DNA of 64,000 nt from Piezodorus guildinii. Taxonomy: Eukaryota > Arthropoda > Insecta > Hemiptera > Pentatomidae. The DNA is taken from assembly GCA_023052935.1 (NCBI GenBank), contig CM041292.1:137220951-137284950 (forward strand), given 5' to 3'. Each line of letters starts with the position of its first letter. Within the stretch, counting starts at the first letter, position 1. Under the pieces are notes generated by a model. That model saw nothing but the letters and a program-made list of their open reading frames with translations. It did not search any database and had not been told where the DNA came from. A program made the position numbers and the translations under genes. Of the stretch, positions 58,039 through 64,000 are shown piece after piece.

Positions 58039-58929
58039 CACCGAGAAACTAAAGGGACAATAATTATTAATAATTTAAATAATAATTTTTGTTTTGTTTT
58101 TATTTCCACTATGGCATAAGTCCCCTTAGAACAATATTTTAAAATTCTAATTACCCATACACAGGATCCATACACTGAAACTTTAAATAAACAAAATAAA
58201 TCTGTTTAGAAGCTTTTGTTTTATTATTTTCAATAATAAATATTTGTAATCGGCCATGAGAAAAAAATGTTCCACCAAACATTGAGGTTGTACGTTCAAC
58301 ATTGTCGCCATGATTCATAAATTATTATTCCGCCCCCACTGCTATGTCTACTGATTTAGCTCTCTTTAGTTTTCGATGACTCGAATACCGATCTTTTAGA
58401 ACATTCCAGATTCTCATTAAAAACTAGTTTCCTTTAAATTGCATATCATAAAAAAATAAACATCCTTATGAGAATAAACATATTTTGTGTTATTTTATCC
58501 AAAGCGATAAGAAATGTGTATTAATAGCAGATATTTTTATTCGGTGGGCCATATCTCCCTTGTTACTTCTTCGAAACTGATAATTGACCCATTTTGAAGA
58601 TTATTCACATCAATAGACGAAAATTTAATCATTTTTAGTTTGAATGTTTTATGTGTTTAAGTGTTTTTCAAATTCGGCTTTAACGATTACGAAACCTAAC
58701 GTCACATGTAAATTGATTTAACCTGGGTACGTTATTAAATTTTCTCTATCTATTGCGGATCGATTAATCATAACACTGACTACAATAGACTTACGTTTCT
58801 TTTCTCTTGATTTCGTTTTCACCTTTCACCCACGACTTTATTTTATTTTATCGTCACTTTATTTTACCTTTCACAGCTTTGTATAACATTTTTACTTTTA
58901 CTTATAATTCCTATATAATATTTATATAT
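58036..58929. other. AT-rich spacer
   Basis: Part of repeat family V at about 58200-58330. Nothing else recognised. Confidence 0.4.
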
Positions 58930-60120
58930 AATCCTTATATATGGAATATGTAGTAAGGGAAAGTATTGCGATCGTGAAAATTTTCGAATTTCAGTTTTCA
59001 ACGGAATTACACGTTTTATGGTTCCCTGTGTCCAAATGACCAAGTCCCGCGAAAAGATCTGTGTGGCTGGGTGAGTGTGAGGTAAGTCCAGCGCGAAAAC
59101 GAAAAGTACTATGAAACTGACATTTCATATTTAAGACAACTATACGCCCGGAATGTTACAGGAACTTTTTCATCAAAATCAGTTTACCGGAAGATCTACT
59201 TTATACCATGCATTTTGCACCTTTTTACGATCTTCTCAAAACCGGCTCTAACGATTTTGATTAAACTCTATATATCGATATAAAATTTAATAGCCTTTAA
59301 TACGATATATGTTTCTAGTAGGTAGCGCGAATTTTAAAATAGTACTGTGAAACTGGCATTTCATATTTAAGACAATTATACGCCTGAGATGTTACAGCAA
59401 CTTTTCATCAAAACAGCTTGCTAGAAGAGCCACTTTATACCATGCATTTTGCCCCTATTTTCTATTTTCTCCAAAACGGCTCTAACGATTTTGATTAAAC
59501 TCACTATATCGATGTAAAATTGGACGGGCTTTAATATCAGAGCTAAAGTGAGCATTCATTATTCGTGCATCACACTGACATGAAAAGATGATGAGTGAAG
59601 AAAACTTTAATAAAAAACATAATGAGGTAGATAACAATTGGAAAATAGTGCATCACTTTGCTGAGTTATCCTTCAGTTTAAAGATGGCTAAGGCAAGCTG
59701 AAACACACAGAATCGGGTCTTTCATTCAAGATTCACCTATTCTGTTTCTCTTTATTCCATTCTACCTCTACTCTCCATTTCCAAAGTTTTTTATTATTTT
59801 CACAATATGGGGGTTATAAAGGGAGCGGCGTGGTCTAGTGGATAGAGCGCTAGTCTCTGTGCTCCGGGTCCTAGGTTCGAATCCCGGCTGTGGCAGAATA
59901 TTATTTATTCTGTTAATTCAGTCGGGGGGCGACCCTAGGGTATGGAGACCCTCCTGGGTAGACCCAGCCTCTATAAAGTGGGTACCCAAATTAATTGGGG
60001 AAAAACCTGGCGGCTGAGCGCGATTAAGGCCTAATCACCTCATTGCACTGCCGTTGGCCTAGAAACAGCACGATTCTCTATATGTACTGAGCCCAAGACC
60101 CTTCATGGGTTGTAGTGGTA

Positions 60121-60163
<43 letters not shown>

Positions 60164-60705
60164 TAATATCATGTAAGTTTCATTCTGATTTAAATAGTCT
60201 GACAGGGCTTAAATGCCGATATTTCCGAATTTCTTCCTCTAAAGTACCTATAATTTTGTATATTTGATAAAATTGGCCATATCATCTGATTATCATTGCT
60301 AAAAAACACGTAATTAAATAAGTTCGAATTCGATATCCAACTGAAGGATAAAACTACAAAAATATTTTTTATTGCAATTATTTGTTTTTTAACTTAAGAT
60401 CAGTACATATACACGTGTACATATACTGTTGGCATTCTAAAGATTTTAGATAAAATATTATCTTATACATAATATGTAAAAGTTAACGGAGAGTGATGAA
60501 AAGCCGATAAAACAAACGATTGTCGTTGATAATATAATATTTAATAAACACGTGTTCTATTAAAATCTAATGTAAATAATCTTTAACAATTTATTTTCGT
60601 TTCTAATTTTTTTTTAAATTCTTAAATTGATATGAATAACGGAGGTAAGTGAAAGTCGTGTGTTGCGCTCACAAATTTTTTTCTAATTTTGTTAGCTTTC
60701 CAACG
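58930..60705 (-). repeat. Unclassified repeat family U, minus copies with internal insertions
   Basis: 58930-59330 is a minus copy (gtagtaagggaaagtattgcg; aaatgaccaagtcc; tatacgcccggaatgttac; a block around tctaacgattttgattaaac). 59330-59545 repeats the last part in tandem. 59546-60163 is inserted DNA including SINE A. The family resumes at about 60166 (catgtaagtttcattctga) and runs to about 60705. Confidence 0.75.
59821..60163 (+). mobile_element. SINE family A, intact plus copy
   Basis: The tRNA-like head has an A box (TGGTCTAGTGGATAGAGCG) and a B box (GGTTCGAATCCCGG). A conserved body follows (gtatggagacc, aacctggcggctgag), then an end in ggttgtagtggtacagg followed by 37 T. The tail is poly-T, unlike usual SINEs. 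It is inserted in repeat family U. Confidence 0.88.
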
Positions 60706-60709
60706 GTAT

Positions 60710-61610
60710 ATTATATATCTATATTATTATTTTCATGTTTGATAACAAATTTACGTGAAAACATATGTTGGCTCCTTTTTCCTTTAGTTGATTATCAAAT
60801 ACATTGAACTTGTATATTTAGTCGTTTTTTGTCAAATCTATTAGGATGAGGTTAGTGTTTTAGAATCTAGATAATTAATGTACTTGAGGATCACTTGTAG
60901 CTGGGTGGCTAGCGTAACAGCCTCCCATGCTAAAGGTCACGGGTTTCAAACCCGCAGGTGGTCCTAGGATTTTTTAATGGGAGTAAAAAATCCTTAGTTA
61001 CGCCGTCCTTCGGAGGGGACGTTAAAAGGTGGTCCTGAGCCTGTGCGATGTCAGGTACTCGTTAAAGATCCCTATCCTAATAAAACCTGGGTAGGCAAAA
61101 TTTAGGACTCCCACTGTAGCATCGTCCGGTTAGCCATAGTAGCATAAAGTGACGTTAAATAAATAAACAAAAAAAAATAAACAAACAAATAATTAAGGTA
61201 CTTTAGTCGACGAAAATTTTAAAAATTGGTCTGTTAGACTATTTTAATCAAAATAAATCCTACATGATATTAAACCCAACTAAATTTTACATAGATATAG
61301 CGAATATAAACAAAATCGTTATAGCAGTTTGTGAGGAAATCGTAAAAAGGTGAAAATGATTGGTATAAAGTGGATCTTCTGGTTGCCTATTTTGATGAAA
61401 AAGTAGTCGTAAATTTGAAGTTTCACTTTCATACGACTATTCGTTTTTGTACTAGACTTGCCACACACGGATTTTTTTTTTAGAAGTTGGTCATTTGGAC
61501 CCTGAGGATCCTAAAATGTATATTTTCGATGAAAACGAAAATTCCAAAATTTTATTGATCGCTATGCTTTACCTTACTGTATCTTTCATGTATATAAGTA
61601 TGTGAAAGTT
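60710..61610 (+). repeat. Unclassified repeat family U, plus copy carrying SINE B
   Basis: The orientation is opposite to 58930-60705, so the two lie head to head. The unit is split by the SINE at 60886-61188: the phrase before it (ataattaatgtactt) and after it (ataattaaggtactttag) match one continuous stretch in copies 1 and 2. Confidence 0.75.
60886..61188 (+). mobile_element. SINE family B, intact copy 3
   Basis: Nearly identical to 34244-34536 over the whole length. Flanks ATAATTAATGTACTT (60871-60885) and ATAATTAAGGTACTT (61189-61203) are a 15-bp duplication with one mismatch. Tail (AAATAAACAAA)n. Confidence 0.92.
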
Positions 61611-61819
61611 ACAAAACAACAATGCACAATTTTAAAATTTGATTATTATGGTATAAGAACATAATGAATGAAATTGAAAATTTTATAATAATATTTCGTC
61701 AGTTCATGTTCGATTAGGATCTCTGGCAGTTTGTGATTTGTTGATTTGTGATTGCGTACGCCTACAAATCTGAATTATCGTTTGTGGACTTAGTTTTATC
61801 ATTTTAAATTAATATCAAT

Positions 61820-61882
<63 letters not shown>

Positions 61883-62285
61883 GATATTTTTATTATATGA
61901 TATCTTATAAAAGATACTGCAGATTTAGAGAATGGTAATAATAAACGGCGTCTTGGTGCTTCTATAGATTATTGTAAAACTTACAGGTTTCACTAATATG
62001 GATTGTTTTCATCTATCTAATTTATTAATTAGTTTACCATGATGTGATTATACCAATAAATGAATAAATAATAAATAAAAAAATAAACTAAATATTCTAA
62101 TGGTCAATGCGTTTCAAGCTGTTGAACAATTTTTGATCTATATATATGTTTGAAAATATTGCTTTTACAACGTCAACAAAACCAAAGATAATTACTGCAT
62201 AACGAATTATAGAGTGCAGTCTAATATTCTTCATACGAAAGTATAAAATTTTCATTTTGTCATTGGGCCATACAAATCATTTTTT
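61611..62285. other. AT-rich spacer with (AT)n
   Basis: (AT)n at 61824-61882 with one break. No gene recognised. Confidence 0.5.
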
Positions 62286-62289
62286 TCAG

Positions 62290-63110
62290 GACTCCTAAAT
62301 CTTGCAGATCTAGGATTGTTACCAAAAAATATCGTGGATGAAAACGCTACTGGAAGCATTTTTAGAAATGTTACTAACCCAAAATCGTACCTTATAAGTG
62401 AAATGAACCACTTCAAATTGATGTACATGCATGTCTTCTTGATTCCGGGATGGTGCGTCTTCTGAGTTGTAATCAGAGTCTATACACGTGGTTTGCCACG
62501 ATGTAATCTTCCTTCCGGCCTAGCTTCCAAATACCTCCTGGTTTTCTGGTATCGTCCATTCTTCATACATGTCCATACCATTTTAGTTGCCACTCTTGGA
62601 TGTTTTTAATACCCAAATCCTACCGAATTGGTTCATTTCAGACATAGTCCCAGCTGATCTTACCATCTATTGTTCGGAGGGATCTAATTCTAATAAATCG
62701 CTGTTATCCTATTCACGTACTTATCGAAGGCTGTCCAGCTACGTGAAAACTGGGATGAACACGGATTTAAATATCTGTATTTTTCATATCCACTTACTTC
62801 TTGCTTGTATGTAACAGTTTTGGAAAACTGATGGTATAACTCGTTTGCCTTCGTCCCTCAATTAAGAGCCTCCTGGTCTATTTTGTCATATTTACTTATT
62901 ATGTCTCATAGCACAGTTGAGTATTCGTTAGTTTTAGGGGTTCACCGTTAAAAAAAAAATCTTAGGCTCCACGTACATCCTTCCAATACATGATTTTGCT
63001 TTTACTTGAAAACTTTTATCTTCATTTCCTCATGTTATTCACCCAAGAATACCTGAAGAGCCTTCTCAGAGTCAGCTATCAGTACATAATCTGCATACAT
63101 CATAGCTTAA
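62290..63110 (-). mobile_element. RTE-like LINE remnant, antisense
   Basis: On the minus strand it starts at MMYADYVLIADSEKALQVF, the RT active site with Tyr in place of the second Asp, and ends in a GKPRV-type basic motif after KMVWTCMKN. Many stops lie between. Strongly decayed. Confidence 0.6.
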
Positions 63111-63421
63111 ACCAGTACTGGAATTAAGTACGGTAATTGATTGAGAAAACTAGGGGTGAATAAAATACAATATTTAAGTTTTTATTTACAATTAATAAGC
63201 CCTTTTTATATCTGGCTTACCTCCCATAAGCATATGTCAATTTATGTCATTTAGGCCTTGTTGCTCTCTTTGCTTTATGACACGAGCTTGTAGAATGAGA
63301 GAGGCCAAAGAATATTAATATTGAATTTTCAAAGATGCTGCCGACTACGCCTCTATAGGGTACTTCCTAGATTCAGCCTCACGTATCGATGATATCATAA
63401 CCAATAAGAAAAAAATAAATA
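63111..63421. other. Unannotated spacer
   Basis: AT-rich, nothing recognised. Confidence 0.4.
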
Positions 63422-63658
63422 TTACTTTCGAGAAGTAGAGGAGGGAACAGAGGAATCGGAAGGGAGTAAAAATTTGGATGGAATATATGTCAGTCCAAAT
63501 CCAGCCACAGCTAGAGAGAGTCTAAGTTTAGTGTAGAGTAGCGACGAAAAAGATCCGAAGAATACTGCAGCGAAATAGAAATGCATGCTGGAAGTCTGTC
63601 CACAAGTCCTGAATGACTGCCAAAGTCTTAAATCGAGTGAGTTATTACTTAAAAACAT
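63422..63658 (-). CDS. Small hypothetical two-transmembrane protein (or terminal exon)
   Basis: 78 residues from an ATG at 63658 to a TAA at 63422-63424, in a patch with more G and C than the flanks. Hydrophilic start (MFLSNNSLDLRLWQSFRTCG), then two hydrophobic stretches (MHFYFAAVFFGSFSSLLY; LSLAVAGFGLTYIP) with basic residues between, and a Ser-rich end (SSVPSSTSRK). It could be a small mitochondrial or endoplasmic membrane protein, or the last exon of a longer minus-strand gene. Not recognised; chance ORF not excluded. Confidence 0.35.
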   Translation of the reverse strand: MFLSNNSLDLRLWQSFRTCGQTSSMHFYFAAVFFGSFSSLLYTKLRLSLAVAGFGLTYIPSKFLLPSDSSVPSSTSRK

Positions 63659-63764
63659 AACTTTTTTACAAATTGTGTGGCTTCAATGCCTGAGTATTTT
63701 TAATTACAATTTAATACTAGTTGTAAATGTGTAATTGTTAGATATATGGATAATAATAACTTTG

Positions 63765-64000
63765 ATCGAGTCTGGCACCCGGGTTTGCTTTACAAACTCC
63801 GTAAATTCCTCCCTCCTGCATACTTCCTCATTATTAATTCTACCTCTCTAACAGATCCTTCAAAATAAATCACAATAGTTCCTACTATATGCATTGCTAC
63901 CTTTTTACTCAGTCTGCTGGTGTTCCTGGGACCCATTCTTTACACAGTCTATACAGCTGATATCCCAACCCATCCTACCCCTTGCCTTTCTACCTATGCT
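63765..64000 (+). pseudogene. Jockey-type LINE reverse transcriptase fragment, cut by window end
   Basis: The translation reads FDRVWHPGLLYKLRKFLPP, then LGPILYTVYTADIPTHP and CLSTYA, the segment just before the RT active site. A small deletion removes the usual VPQGS region, so this copy is broken. Confidence 0.75.

Noticed and set aside
57844..58119. Open frame with a long Ile-Tyr repeat
   Set aside because: It is only the translation of the (AT)n array.
59821..59895. Sequence that could pass as a tRNA gene
   Set aside because: The same head with the same body occurs at 37265-37545 and in part at 10890, the body continues for about 270 bp, and the copies have tails; it is a SINE head.

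Overview
The window looks like AT-rich nuclear DNA from an animal, most likely an arthropod. It has spliceosomal introns with GT-AG borders, long introns, two host genes with clear animal orthologues, mariner, RTE, Jockey and CR1-type elements, Gypsy retrotransposons and tRNA-derived SINEs. Two secreted proteins resemble the arthropod (mite) group 7 allergen family. That fits an arthropod, perhaps a chelicerate, but I cannot fix the species.

Layout. 1-2350: 3' end of a LINE with a TATC tail, abutting a broken mariner, then a second mariner fragment. 2676-14744 (+): the 3' eleven exons of PRPF4B (PRP4 kinase), with introns holding SINEs, a TIR element and a 5'-truncated RTE LINE. 15460-20690 (+): fragments of an unidentified gene, interrupted by an unclassified tandem repeat and a complete but dead mariner. 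20.7-27.4 kb: mostly AT-rich intergenic DNA with old LINE and SINE debris. 27468-29055 (+): a CFAP53-like coiled-coil cilium/flagellum gene. 29.1-35.3 kb: repeats and nested LINEs. 35408-36064 and 54084-54728 (+): two single-exon paralogues encoding secreted group-7-allergen-like proteins. Between them are SINEs, nested Jockey-type LINEs, a nearly full-length RTE (41548-44760), a hairpin-rich MITE-like element and an inverted Gypsy copy. 54.8-58.0 kb: a divergent tandem array, one unit of which carries a TIR element whose empty site survives in the next unit. 58.9-61.6 kb: head-to-head copies of the unclassified repeat with SINEs inside. 62.3-64 kb: LINE remnants and a small two-TM ORF.

Host genes. 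PRPF4B acts in pre-mRNA splicing, CFAP53 in axonemes, and the paralogue pair is secreted; they share no evident pathway. PRPF4B and CFAP53 carry single-base frameshifts in otherwise well-conserved sequence. These look more like assembly indels than decay. The most unusual items are the AATT-flanked TIR family with a filled/empty site pair, the foldback Gypsy insertion, the unidentified gene with a 15-nt microexon candidate, and the paralogue pair with identical TATA-to-ATG spacing.
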